From positions 203,135 through 267,134 of the forward strand of contig DDGC01000019.1 of the NCBI GenBank assembly GCA_002337455.1: DNA of 64,000 nt, read 5' to 3'. The position numbers and the translations under genes were made by a program. The stretch comes from Rhizobiales bacterium UBA1912. Its GTDB lineage: Bacteria > Pseudomonadota > Alphaproteobacteria > Rhizobiales > Devosiaceae. Below are positions 1-8,124 of the stretch, in pieces (positions within the stretch are counted from its first letter, which is position 1; every line of letters starts with the position of its first letter). Under the pieces are notes generated by a model. That model was not told where the DNA came from and made no database searches. It was given only the letters and a program-made list of their open reading frames with translations.

Positions 1-2
1 CG

Positions 3-881
3 CCCGAACTGTTTACCACTGCCGTGGTGATTTTCGCGTTTGGCGGCCTCGTCGGCGGCATGGATGTGGCAATGAACACAAATGCCGTGGCCGTGGAAAA
101 GCGCATGAAGCGCGCCATCATGTCGTCATGCCATGGCTTTTGGAGTCTTGGTGCGCTGCTCGGCGCAGCATTGGGCGGCGTCCTGCTCGGTTCGCTGGGC
201 GAAATCGCTCACGGCCTCATTGTGACGGTTCTAGCAACGGCCGGCGCCCTTTTCGCCCTCCCGCTTCTCGCCCAGGATCAGCCCACGCCCGAAGCCAAGG
301 CGGCAACGCCACTCAAATTCCCGCGGTCGCCCCTGCCCTATCTGGTGGGCATCATGGCGCTGTTCTCGATGATACCCGAAGGGGCCATTCTCGATTGGTC
401 GGCATTGTTTCTGCAGCAGGAGCACGGGGCCAGCATCGAACTCGCAGCGCTCGGCTTCGCCGCATTTTCCGCCACCATGGCCATCATGCGCTTTGCCGGC
501 GATGCCATCCGGCAGAGGCTGGGCGCCGTGCTCACCCTGCGCATCTGCGGCGGCTTTGCCCTGACCGGCATGATGCTGGCCGCGCTGGCTCCAGAACCCG
601 AACTCGCCATCCTGGGCTTTGCCATTGCCGGCATCGGCATTTCCAATATCGTCCCCATCGCCTTCTCGGCGGCCGGAAATCTCCCTGGTGTCCCCTCGGG
701 CATCGGGCTGTCGATTGTCACGGTCATGGGCTATTCGGGGATTCTGATTGCCCCCTCGGCCATCGGGTTCATCGCCGAGCATACCGGCTTTTCTCCGGTC
801 CTGATGGGCACTGCGGCATTGGTTCTCGTCACGCTTGGCCTCTCGCGTCTGGCGCGATACGCCAATTTCAGCGCCGAATAG
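3..881 (+). CDS. MFS transporter, 5'-truncated by the window edge
   Basis: The reading frame is open to the left edge, so the true start lies outside the window and about 293 codons of the C-terminal part are visible. The protein is a chain of hydrophobic helices with short polar loops, for example a segment near the visible N-terminus reading VIFAFGGLVGG, followed by a cytoplasmic-type loop with basic residues (EKRMKRA) where the central region of an MFS protein would begin. The closest resemblance I recognise is to bacterial FucP/YbjJ-like MFS permeases, which are inner-membrane solute or drug transporters. The substrate cannot be read from the sequence. No terminator is obvious before the next gene, which starts 66 bp downstream with its own ribosome-binding site. 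Confidence 0.8.
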   Translation, partial: PELFTTAVVIFAFGGLVGGMDVAMNTNAVAVEKRMKRAIMSSCHGFWSLGALLGAALGGVLLGSLGEIAHGLIVTVLATAGALFALPLLAQDQPTPEAKAATPLKFPRSPLPYLVGIMALFSMIPEGAILDWSALFLQQEHGASIELAALGFAAFSATMAIMRFAGDAIRQRLGAVLTLRICGGFALTGMMLAALAPEPELAILGFAIAGIGISNIVPIAFSAAGNLPGVPSGIGLSIVTVMGYSGILIAPSAIGFIAEHTGFSPVLMGTAALVLVTLGLSRLARYANFSAE

Positions 882-947
882 TCTCCAAGGAACTCACGTT
901 GACGTCGCCCGTTCCCTGTTCGAATATCAAGAGAACAGGAGCCACCC

Positions 948-1403
948 ATGCAGGAAATGGATTTCAAGGTCGACAATAAGGTCTGGGTGCTGGTCGCCGA
1001 TGGCGAAAAAGCTCTGTTCTTTGAAAACACAGGGACGCGGAAAACCCCGGTTTTCAAGGTGGTCCGGGAAATGGAACAGGACAACCCACCAACGCGGGAA
1101 CAGGGCACCGACGCTCCCGGGCGCATGTATGACGGTGGACAGAACCAGAAGAGCGCGATGGAGCCAACCGATTGGCATCGGCTTGCCGAGGAGCGCTTTG
1201 CCAAGGATGCCGCAGAACTGCTCTATAAGTTCGCCAACGAAAATCGCTACAAGCAAATCGTTTTGTGCGCCGCGCCCCGGGTTCTCGGTGAACTGCGCAA
1301 GGAACTGCACGCCATGGTCACCGATCGCGTTATCGGCGAGGTCCCCAAGACCTTGACCAATCATCCCGTGGATCAGATCGAACGCATTCTCAGCGCGGGC
1401 TAG
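948..1403 (+). CDS. Host-attachment family protein (AtsE/baeRF-like)
   Basis: A 151-residue soluble protein preceded by AGGAG seven bases before the ATG. Its N-terminus (VWVLVADGEKALFFENTG) and the later segment IVLCAAPRVLGELRKEL match the pattern of the 'protein required for attachment to host cells' family, small proteins of about 140-150 residues with a release-factor-1-like (baeRF) fold. The name derives from a plant-attachment phenotype in Agrobacterium; the biochemical activity is not settled, so a role in attachment here is only family-level inference. There is no signal peptide or membrane segment. The following BrkB-like gene begins five bases after the stop, so the two are probably cotranscribed. 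An imperfect palindrome (TGTTC-N11-GAACA) lies just upstream at 917-937. Confidence 0.75.
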   Translation: MQEMDFKVDNKVWVLVADGEKALFFENTGTRKTPVFKVVREMEQDNPPTREQGTDAPGRMYDGGQNQKSAMEPTDWHRLAEERFAKDAAELLYKFANENRYKQIVLCAAPRVLGELRKELHAMVTDRVIGEVPKTLTNHPVDQIERILSAG

Positions 1404-1408
1404 TCACA

Positions 1409-2347
1409 GTGACCCGTTCGGCGCATCACGCGCACAATCCCTTCGCCCTCACTTTGCGCGACTGGAAGCACGTCGTCATCCATACCGCAAAGACCATGAG
1501 CGAAAAGGACATGTCCCTGCGTTGCGCCGGGGTCGCCTTTTACGGCTTCCTGTCGATCTTTCCCGCCATCGGGATCGTCGTGTCGCTAGTCGGCATTCTC
1601 GGCGACTATGGCGCCCTGCGGGCCGAGATCGACAGGTTTTCCGACATCATGCCGGCCATCGCCTATTCGCTCATCGCTACCCAGCTCGATTCATTCATGA
1701 ATCAGGATCAGGCGGGGTTCGGCGTGGGGCTGGCCATCTCGATAGTGGTCATTCTCTGGAGTAGTTCGCGCGGCGTCGATGCCCTCCTGCACGCCACCTC
1801 GGTCGCCTACGGCGAAACGTCGGATCGGGGCTTTTTCATCTCGGTCCTCGTGGCTTTTGCCACAACGGTTCTCGGCGCGCTCTTTCTGGTGGTGGCCCTC
1901 ACGCTCATCGCCGCAATCCCGATCTTCACCCGCTTTTCCCCTATTCCGGGCACCGGCGAACAACTGGCCCTGCTGTTGCGCTGGCCAGCTCTCCTCGCCC
2001 TGGCCGTGGTCGCCTTTGCGCTGATTTACCGCTACGCACTCAACCGCCGGGGAGCCAAACTGCGCTGGATCTGGCCTGGAGCAACCCTCGCCGCACTCGT
2101 CTGGATAGCGGCCTGCCTGCTGTTTTCGCTTTATGTCGAATATTTCGGCGAGTTCGAGGCCACGTTCGGCTCACTGGCCGCCGCGGTCGTCATGCTGTTC
2201 TGGATGTTCATTTCCGCGCAGATTTTCGTCTTTGGCGCCGCGCTCAATGCCGGCCTCGAACTCCGCAGCGCAGTGGACAGCACAATCGGCCCGGATCGCC
2301 CCATGGGAAAACGCGGCGCTTACGTTGCCGATAATGTCGAAACATAA
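1409..2347 (+). CDS. YihY/BrkB-family inner-membrane protein
   Basis: A 312-residue integral membrane protein with a GTG start immediately after the previous stop; an ATG 30 codons in (before SEKDMSLRCAG) is an alternative start. The segment CAGVAFYGFLSIFPAIG is the characteristic first membrane helix of the YihY/BrkB family, and about six hydrophobic helices follow, including WIAACLLFSLYVEYFGEF and the glycine/alanine-rich run preceding VVMLFWMFISAQIFVFGA. The family is widespread and once called 'ribonuclease BN' by mistake; its function is still unclear, with roles proposed in transport or envelope integrity. Spacing suggests cotranscription with the host-attachment gene. It converges with the ornithine aminotransferase gene. 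Confidence 0.85.
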   Translation: MTRSAHHAHNPFALTLRDWKHVVIHTAKTMSEKDMSLRCAGVAFYGFLSIFPAIGIVVSLVGILGDYGALRAEIDRFSDIMPAIAYSLIATQLDSFMNQDQAGFGVGLAISIVVILWSSSRGVDALLHATSVAYGETSDRGFFISVLVAFATTVLGALFLVVALTLIAAIPIFTRFSPIPGTGEQLALLLRWPALLALAVVAFALIYRYALNRRGAKLRWIWPGATLAALVWIAACLLFSLYVEYFGEFEATFGSLAAAVVMLFWMFISAQIFVFGAALNAGLELRSAVDSTIGPDRPMGKRGAYVADNVET

Positions 2348-2389
2348 AGTGCGGTAAGGAAAGCTGCAGACTTTTTCGGTTCGACCGCC

Positions 2390-3592
2390 TCAGCCGGAAA
2401 GTACCGTGTCGAACACCTCCAGCGCATTGTCGATCTGCTCTTTGGTGATCACCAGCGGCGGTGCGATGCGGATCGTATCGGTGTGGGTGTCCTTGGCCAA
2501 TATGCCATGCTCCTTGAGCGTATGGCAGAAATGACGCGCCCCACCTGCCTCGGGGTGCAAATCGACCGCCAGCATAAGCCCCCGTCCCCGCACCGAGCGG
2601 ATATGGTTCGACTTGATGCTGGCCAGCCCATCGAGAAAATAGGGGCCGAGCGCCGCCGCATTTTCGATCATTCCCTCTTCGGTCAAAACCCGCAGCGCCG
2701 CCCGCGCCACAGCACATGCCAGCGGATTGCCCCCGAAGGTCGAACCATGCTGGCCGGGCTGGAGCACCCCAAGCACCTCGGAATTGGAGAGCACAGCCGA
2801 AACCGGATAAAATCCGCCCGAAAGCGCCTTGCCGAGCAGGGTCACGTCGGCCTCAATTCCTTCGTGCTGTTCGGCCAGCAGCTTTCCCGTCCGGCCAAGC
2901 CCTGTTTGAATTTCGTCTAATATAAGCGTGACATTATTATCGGTGCACAGCTGCCGCACGCGTCGAAAATACCCCTCGGGCGGAATGATGACCCCAGCTT
3001 CCCCCTGGATCGGCTCGACCAGAAACCCGACGGTGTTGGGCGTAATCGCCTTTTCCAGCGCATCGGCATCGCCGAACGGTATGATCCGGAACCCCGGAGC
3101 AAACGGCCCAAACCCGTTTCGTGCATCAGGATCAGTAGAAAACCCTACAATCCCCATGGTCCGCCCATGGAAATTGTTGGCGCACACGATGATTTCGGCC
3201 TTGTCCTTTTCGACGCCCTTGACCTCGTAGCCCCATTTGCGCACCGCCTTGATGGCGCTCTCGACGGCTTCGGCGCCGGTATTCATCGGCAACACCTTGT
3301 GCGAGCCGGTCAGTTCCGCGATCTCCTGGTAGAACAGCGCCAGCTGGTCGTTGTGAAAGGCCCGTGACGTCAGGGTCAGCTTTTTCGCCTGTTCAACCAT
3401 CGCTTCGAGGATTTTGGGGTGGCAGTGCCCCTGATTGACCGCCGAATAGGCCGACAGGCAATCGAGGTACTGCTTGCCGTCCACATCGTAAACGAACACA
3501 CCTTCGCCGCGCACCAGCGCGACATCGAGCGGCTTGTAATTGTGTGCGCCCAGCGTCTGTTCCAGCGCGATAAGATCTTCGGTCAGTGCCAT
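2390..3592 (-). CDS. rocD: Ornithine aminotransferase
   Basis: A 400-residue PLP enzyme converting L-ornithine and 2-oxoglutarate to glutamate-semialdehyde and glutamate, the second step of arginase-type arginine catabolism. Visible class-III aminotransferase features are the N-terminal ALVRGEGVFVYDVDG, the PLP-phosphate region MNTGAEAVESAIK (about 103-115), the ring-binding Asp226 in LILDEIQTGLGRTG and the Schiff-base Lys255 in LLGKALSGG. I chose the ATG at 3592 because GAGGGGAAG precedes it and the protein then has the usual length; an in-frame extension upstream runs into the arginase gene. It starts 14 bp after the arginase stop, so rocF-rocD is an operon. Confidence 0.95.
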   Translation of the reverse strand: MALTEDLIALEQTLGAHNYKPLDVALVRGEGVFVYDVDGKQYLDCLSAYSAVNQGHCHPKILEAMVEQAKKLTLTSRAFHNDQLALFYQEIAELTGSHKVLPMNTGAEAVESAIKAVRKWGYEVKGVEKDKAEIIVCANNFHGRTMGIVGFSTDPDARNGFGPFAPGFRIIPFGDADALEKAITPNTVGFLVEPIQGEAGVIIPPEGYFRRVRQLCTDNNVTLILDEIQTGLGRTGKLLAEQHEGIEADVTLLGKALSGGFYPVSAVLSNSEVLGVLQPGQHGSTFGGNPLACAVARAALRVLTEEGMIENAAALGPYFLDGLASIKSNHIRSVRGRGLMLAVDLHPEAGGARHFCHTLKEHGILAKDTHTDTIRIAPPLVITKEQIDNALEVFDTVLSG

Positions 3593-3606
3593 GGTCTTCC
3601 CCTCGA

Positions 3607-4533
3607 TTATGCAGGTTGTGTCGGCCGGTCGAATATCCGGCGCCCGAAGGCGCTGGCCGCTAGGTCGACCATCAGGCGAGCGCTCTTGCCCCGGTCGTCG
3701 AGAAACGGATTGAGTTCGACCAGATCTAGACTGATCAGCCGCCCGCACCGCCCCACCATTTCCATTGCCAGATGCGCCTCGCGCACCGTCGCGCCCCCAG
3801 GCACTGTCGTTCCCACGCCGGGCGCCAGGTCGGGCTCGATGAAATCGACGTCCAGGCTCACATGCAAAAGTGCGTCGTCAGCCTCGACCTCCTTGAGAAT
3901 CCGCCGCAGGATCGCGCCAATTCCGTGCTCGTCGATTTCGGCCATGTCGTTGACATCGGCACCCCGTGCCGCCAGCAGATCGACTTCCGCCGGATCGATG
4001 GAGCGCGCACCGACCAGATGATACCGCGTCGCCGGCATCCTGGGACACTCGAGCATCCCGTCAAACCCGGCCTCACCGCAAAAGAACGCCGCCGGCATGC
4101 CGTGCATATTGCCCGAGGCGGAGGTTTGCGGGGTGTTGAAATCGGCATGCGCATCGAGCCAGAGCACATGCAGCTTCTTGCCCAGCCTGTCCGCATGGCG
4201 CAAGGCCGCCGCGACCGAGCCGAACGAAAGCGCATGATCGCCGCCCAGATATACGGCAGTGCCCGCCGCAAGCGCCGCCTCACCAGCCACAGCCAGCGAT
4301 CGCGCGAACCCGGTCACCTCAACGACGTTGTGCGCCATCCCTTCGAGGGCGAAGTCATTGGCCTCCGGCAACACATCACCCCGATCGACAAGGGTATGCC
4401 CAAGCTCCGATAACGCGTCCGCCAGACCCGCGATACGCAGGGCCTTGGGGCCCATCGAGCACCCCTGGCGCCCTGCCCCGTCTTCGATGGCCGCTCCAAT
4501 CAGGGTGATGGTTCTGGGCTCAGGTCCCCGCAT
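3607..4533 (-). CDS. rocF: Arginase
   Basis: A 308-residue manganese hydrolase cleaving L-arginine to ornithine and urea. The metal-binding motifs are intact: GGDH (97-100), DAHADFN (127-133) and SLDVDFIEP (226-234). GAAIEDGAGRQGCSMGP near the N-terminus is typical of arginases rather than agmatinases. The ATG at 4533 has GGAGG nine bases upstream; a longer in-frame start at 4572 lacks this. It is the first gene of a two-gene operon with ornithine aminotransferase and is transcribed divergently from an Lrp/AsnC regulator, an arrangement that suggests arginine- or ornithine-responsive control. No urease or proline-catabolic genes lie in the window. Confidence 0.94.
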   Translation of the reverse strand: MRGPEPRTITLIGAAIEDGAGRQGCSMGPKALRIAGLADALSELGHTLVDRGDVLPEANDFALEGMAHNVVEVTGFARSLAVAGEAALAAGTAVYLGGDHALSFGSVAAALRHADRLGKKLHVLWLDAHADFNTPQTSASGNMHGMPAAFFCGEAGFDGMLECPRMPATRYHLVGARSIDPAEVDLLAARGADVNDMAEIDEHGIGAILRRILKEVEADDALLHVSLDVDFIEPDLAPGVGTTVPGGATVREAHLAMEMVGRCGRLISLDLVELNPFLDDRGKSARLMVDLAASAFGRRIFDRPTQPA

Positions 4534-4601
4534 GCGCTCTTGCCTCCAATTAGCTACTGCCAGCATGCCCAAGCAATGCGAAGACGCAAAGTTGCAAATC
4601 T

Positions 4602-4626
4602 GGCCAATTCGGCACTAGTATTGGCC
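4602..4626. promoter_or_regulatory. Inverted repeat in the arginase / AsnC-regulator intergenic region
   Basis: The 118-bp divergent intergenic region contains a perfect 7-bp inverted repeat, GGCCAAT at 4602-4608 and ATTGGCC at 4620-4626, separated by 11 bases. Its centre lies between the two start codons, a position from which a regulator could control both. Lrp/AsnC proteins commonly bind imperfect inverted repeats beside their own genes, so the adjacent regulator is the natural candidate. No experimental consensus for this protein is known to me. Confidence 0.4.
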
Positions 4627-4651
4627 GATCTGACAAGGGCCATTGCTCAAA

Positions 4652-5086
4652 ATGCCAACCACCGATCATCTGGACCGCAAAATCCTCTCGCTCCTGCGCG
4701 ACGATGCCCGCCTGCCCATCGCCAGCCTCGCCGTGACCCTGGGCGTATCCCGCACCACCGTCCGGGCCCGCATGGAGCGCATGGAAGCCAACGGCACCAT
4801 CTCGGGCTACGGCGTTCGCCTCGGCGAACCCGACGACGCCGAACGCGTCCGAGCCATAGCGATGATCGAGGTGGAAGGACGCGTGACTGACAAGGTAGCC
4901 CGCGCCCTCTCGGGATTGCCGCAGGTGCGCGCGCTTTACAGCACCAATGGGCGCTGGGATCTCGTCGCCGAAATCGAAAGCGCGTCGCTGCCCGAATTCG
5001 ATGCCGTCCTCAACGCCATCCGCCAGATCGAAGGCATCAGCCTGACCGAAACCAACATCCTGCTCGCAGCCCGCTTCCGGCGCTAA
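4652..5086 (+). CDS. Lrp/AsnC-family transcriptional regulator
   Basis: A 144-residue regulator with an N-terminal winged helix-turn-helix (LDRKILSLLRDDARLPIASLAVTLGVSRTTVRARMERME, about 6-45) followed by a RAM/ACT-like ligand-binding domain (AIAMIEVEGRVTDKVARALSGLPQVRALY...GRWDLVAEIE). LTETNILLAARFRR is a typical family ending. An upstream TTG at 4643 is possible, but AAGGG is then too close; the ATG at 4652 is better spaced. It is divergent from the arginase-ornithine aminotransferase operon, so it probably senses arginine or ornithine and controls that operon and itself. The effector is inference from context. Confidence 0.9.
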   Translation: MPTTDHLDRKILSLLRDDARLPIASLAVTLGVSRTTVRARMERMEANGTISGYGVRLGEPDDAERVRAIAMIEVEGRVTDKVARALSGLPQVRALYSTNGRWDLVAEIESASLPEFDAVLNAIRQIEGISLTETNILLAARFRR

Positions 5087-5139
5087 CTGCTTCCCGCCGA
5101 GAGTGGACGTCGCCCGTTCAAGCCTTTACCAATTCTGGA

Positions 5140-5184
5140 GCGCTTCTAGAATAAGTGGACACCACTTATCCGGTTCGGAAGCGC
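5140..5184. repeat. 45-bp intergenic palindrome, family 1 copy A
   Basis: An imperfect palindrome with outer arms GCGCTTC and GAAGCGC and inner arms ATAAGTGG/CCACTTAT around a 3-base loop, followed by CGACAAAA. The same 45-bp architecture recurs at 25383-25427 and 43937-43981, always in this orientation on the plus strand and always outside coding sequence. It resembles the REP/BIME-type palindromic repeats common between genes in Hyphomicrobiales. It lies between the AsnC regulator and the RND gene. Confidence 0.75.
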
Positions 5185-5280
5185 GACAAAAAAAGACTCA
5201 GAGCAATTGAAGCGATTCGAAGAAGCGCCGAAATGCTCTAGCGCCTTTTCCCTGCGATTCGCCCGGAGGAGAAACCACAA

Positions 5281-7539
5281 GTGTCGATCGGATTTGGCCT
5301 TGAGCGACTGGGTCTGCTGACCCTGCGATTCCCACGCATAATGGCCGTCGCGGTCCTCGCCTTCACGGCCCTTTGCACCTTCCATCTCACCAAATTCAAT
5401 ATCGATGGCGATCTTCTCCGCCTCTATCGCGGCTCCGGCATCGAATACGACCGCTACATGGCGCTGACCGAAAATTTCGGCACGTTTGAAAACGACGTTT
5501 ATCTTCTGGTCCGCTCGGACAATCTGACCGACCCCGACACCCTTGAAGAGTTGCGCTTTCTGGGGTTCGAGCTCGAACTCAACGAGTTTGCAGCCGGCAC
5601 GATGTCGCCCTTCTCCCTGCGACGCCCCGCCGAAGGCGGCACCTCGGTGCCCGCCGTTCCCGAGGGCATGGAGACCAGCGAAGAGGTCTCCGCGGCGCTC
5701 ACCGATTTGCGCGCCAACGATCCCCTGATGAGCAATCTCATTCTGGCGGACAACGCGGGCATGGTGATGATCATGTTCCCCAACCCCGAGATCGCGGTCG
5801 AGCTGGGCGAAGATGCCATGCTCGCCTCGTTGCGCGAGCTGATGGCTGCCTATGAGAGCGAAGACATCGATCTTCAATTAACCGGCCCGGCCATATGGAA
5901 AGAGGAGGTGCTCAACGCCTCGCGCTTTGATCAGCTCCTGTTTATGGTCGCCGGGGTGGCGTTGGGATTTCTCACAGCGTTTCTGAGCTTCCGCACCTTC
6001 TGGGGCGCGCTGATCGCCACGCTCACCCCCGTCGTGACCGCCTTCTGGGTCACCGGCATGACTATTCTGGTGTTCGGCAGCTTCACCTTTCTCACCAACA
6101 TCATTTCGGCGCTGGTGCTGGTCATCGCGTTCGCTGAAAGCATGTATTTCTGTCTCTACTGGATGCGGACGGTCAATACCGGCGTCGATCAGCGCGTGGC
6201 GCTTGTCGAAACCGTACGCAAGGTCAGTCCGGCCTGCGCGCTCACTGCCATCACGACAATCATCGCCTGTGCCAGCCTTGCGCTGGCGCCCGGACAGGGC
6301 CTGCGCGAATTTGCCATTTCCGGCGCGCTGGGCATGGCGCTGGCCTTCCTCGCCCTCGTCACCTTCCTGCCGCTCTCATTGCTGCTCGCCATGCGCCTTG
6401 GCTTCCGCATGCGCAAGACGCCATCCGTCGCCCTGACGGCGCCCATACCCTTTATTCGCCGCGTCGCGCGCGCCGCACCGCGCCGGGCTGCCGTGGCCGC
6501 CATCGTGGTCGTGGGCCTGCTGCTCATCCCCCATTTCCTGCTCGAAGCGCGGTTCCGGTTTCAGGATTTCCTGCCCCGCGGCAGTGATGCGATTGCCACC
6601 AGCGATCAGATCGATGCGGGCGTCGGCGGCGTGGCGCCCGTCTATATCCGCATTCCGCTCCAGGGCGGTTTGACGGAAATGACCGATGGCGATTTCGCGA
6701 CCGTCGAGCGTGTCCACCAGATCGCGGAAAACAATTTCGGCGACGGCAAGGTCATCTCGGCGGCCAGCTTTCGCCACTATTCGGACCTCGGGTTCTCCCG
6801 CGAGCGCATTTTCGAAGCGGTGGGACCTTTCCTGCGCCAGCGTTTCATTACCGACGACGGCATGCAGGCTTTGATAACCGCCTTCTCTCCAACGTCTGAA
6901 AATGCTCAGGAGACCGTGGCACTGGTGGAATCGATGCGCGCCGAACTGGCCGCGGCCGGCATCGAAGGCGCCGAAATCTCGGGGTTTCGTGTCCTCACCG
7001 CCTATGCCAGCCTCGATATGATCGCCACCCTGCAGATCAGTCTCATGCTTGCCATAGCTCTCTCGGTCGTCCTGATCGGCATTGCCTTCCGCTCATGGAA
7101 GCTGGCGCTGGTCTCGATAATACCCAACAGCCTCCCGATCCTTCTGACCGAGCTGTTCCTTTATTCATCGGGCATTCAGCTGCAGTTGACGACTGTCATT
7201 TCCTTGACGATCGCCTTTGGAATTGCAGTCGATGACACCATCCATTTTCTTGCCCACTACGCCCGGGCCCGCGAACGGGGGGAAAGCATTTCCCATGCGG
7301 TCGATACGACGCTCGACAGGGTGGGCCCGGCTCTGATTGCAACCACGCTCATCCTGATCGCCGGATGTGCCGTGGTCACCGTTTCCGTGCTGCCCCAGGT
7401 CGCCCTGTTCGGGTTTTTGACCGTCATCACGCTGCTTTCGGCGCTGATTGGCGATCTTATCGTCTTGCCCGCGCTGCTGATCGGTGGCGGAATGATATTT
7501 GCCAGATGGAGAGAACGAAAAGATGAGATCGCTGCATAG
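5281..7539 (+). CDS. RND-superfamily (MMPL-type) exporter
   Basis: A 752-residue inner-membrane protein with the two-fold RND layout: an N-terminal helix, a large periplasmic loop, a five-helix bundle (about 220-370), then a second helix, second periplasmic loop and second bundle (about 580-745). The second bundle holds TIAFGIAVDDTIHFLAHYARARERG, with the acidic pair typical of proton-driven MMPL/SSD transporters. This single-polypeptide type, without a separate adaptor, is usually linked to lipid or hopanoid export. The start is a GTG with CGGAGGAG upstream. It overlaps the following small secreted-protein gene by 17 bp, so the two are coupled. Substrate unknown. Confidence 0.88.
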   Translation: MSIGFGLERLGLLTLRFPRIMAVAVLAFTALCTFHLTKFNIDGDLLRLYRGSGIEYDRYMALTENFGTFENDVYLLVRSDNLTDPDTLEELRFLGFELELNEFAAGTMSPFSLRRPAEGGTSVPAVPEGMETSEEVSAALTDLRANDPLMSNLILADNAGMVMIMFPNPEIAVELGEDAMLASLRELMAAYESEDIDLQLTGPAIWKEEVLNASRFDQLLFMVAGVALGFLTAFLSFRTFWGALIATLTPVVTAFWVTGMTILVFGSFTFLTNIISALVLVIAFAESMYFCLYWMRTVNTGVDQRVALVETVRKVSPACALTAITTIIACASLALAPGQGLREFAISGALGMALAFLALVTFLPLSLLLAMRLGFRMRKTPSVALTAPIPFIRRVARAAPRRAAVAAIVVVGLLLIPHFLLEARFRFQDFLPRGSDAIATSDQIDAGVGGVAPVYIRIPLQGGLTEMTDGDFATVERVHQIAENNFGDGKVISAASFRHYSDLGFSRERIFEAVGPFLRQRFITDDGMQALITAFSPTSENAQETVALVESMRAELAAAGIEGAEISGFRVLTAYASLDMIATLQISLMLAIALSVVLIGIAFRSWKLALVSIIPNSLPILLTELFLYSSGIQLQLTTVISLTIAFGIAVDDTIHFLAHYARARERGESISHAVDTTLDRVGPALIATTLILIAGCAVVTVSVLPQVALFGFLTVITLLSALIGDLIVLPALLIGGGMIFARWRERKDEIAA

Positions 7540-8056
7540 AGCGCTTCCGGCGAAAGTGATGGGTTGCGCCATCGTCCTTGCCAGCCTCCCGCTTTCAGGA
7601 CCCGCCTTCGCGGCGCAGGAGGACGTCGACCTGCTCAAGAGCTATGTCGGAGACTGGCGGGGCCGGGGGTCGGCGGTGCTCGCGTCCACCGGAAAAGAAG
7701 AAACCGTGGTCTGCCGCATGGCCGTCGAAGACACCGGCGCCGCCCGCATCACATTTGATGGCCGCTGCACACTCGCTGGCCGGACCATCGCCGTGGCCGG
7801 CACCATGATCTGGAACGAGCAGGTCGGCCAGTACGAAGCAGCAATGTCCTCGGTGGCCAGTTTTCAGGGCGTCGCCATCGGCCGCCGAAGTGGTGGCGGC
7901 ATCGATTTCGAACTCATCAACCGCAACGCAGAAGGCAAGGAATACCGGATCGAAGCCGCCATGGCCCTCCAGGACGCGCAGATCGGCATGGACTTCCAGA
8001 TCACCGATCTCTCGACCGGCGGCGTCACCACGGCCCAAGTGCCTTTCACCCAGTAA
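7523..8056 (+). CDS. Small secreted protein coupled to the RND exporter
   Basis: A 177-residue protein with a Sec signal peptide (basic start MRSLHR, hydrophobic core, predicted cleavage after AFA near residue 31). The mature part has alternating beta-type segments and opens with a YVGDWRGRG motif reminiscent of lipocalin-like or heme-binding-like barrels; I cannot assign a family. The start overlaps the end of the RND gene, implying translational coupling and suggesting a periplasmic partner that handles the exported hydrophobic molecule. The last 18 bases, including the TAA stop, are duplicated exactly in tandem just downstream (8057-8074). Confidence 0.7.
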   Translation: MRSLHRALPAKVMGCAIVLASLPLSGPAFAAQEDVDLLKSYVGDWRGRGSAVLASTGKEETVVCRMAVEDTGAARITFDGRCTLAGRTIAVAGTMIWNEQVGQYEAAMSSVASFQGVAIGRRSGGGIDFELINRNAEGKEYRIEAAMALQDAQIGMDFQITDLSTGGVTTAQVPFTQ

Positions 8057-8074
8057 GTGCCTTTCACCCAGTAA
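8039..8074 (+). repeat. 18-bp tandem duplication spanning a stop codon
   Basis: The unit GTGCCTTTCACCCAGTAA occurs twice head to tail (8039-8056 and 8057-8074) with no mismatch. The first copy encodes the last five residues and stop of the secreted protein; the second repeats them in frame. Perfect identity implies a recent slippage duplication. Confidence 0.95.
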
Positions 8075-8093
8075 CTGCGCTGCCGCATACTGA

Positions 8094-8119
8094 AAAGGGC
8101 GCCCTGCGGCGCCCTTTTT
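8094..8119. terminator. Bidirectional terminator between the secreted-protein gene and ssb
   Basis: A perfect 10-bp stem AAAGGGCGCC/GGCGCCCTTT with a CTGC loop lies between convergent genes. The arms end in T runs on both strands (TTTTT on plus, TTTT on minus), so it can serve both. Confidence 0.85.
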
Positions 8120-8124
8120 GCAAA

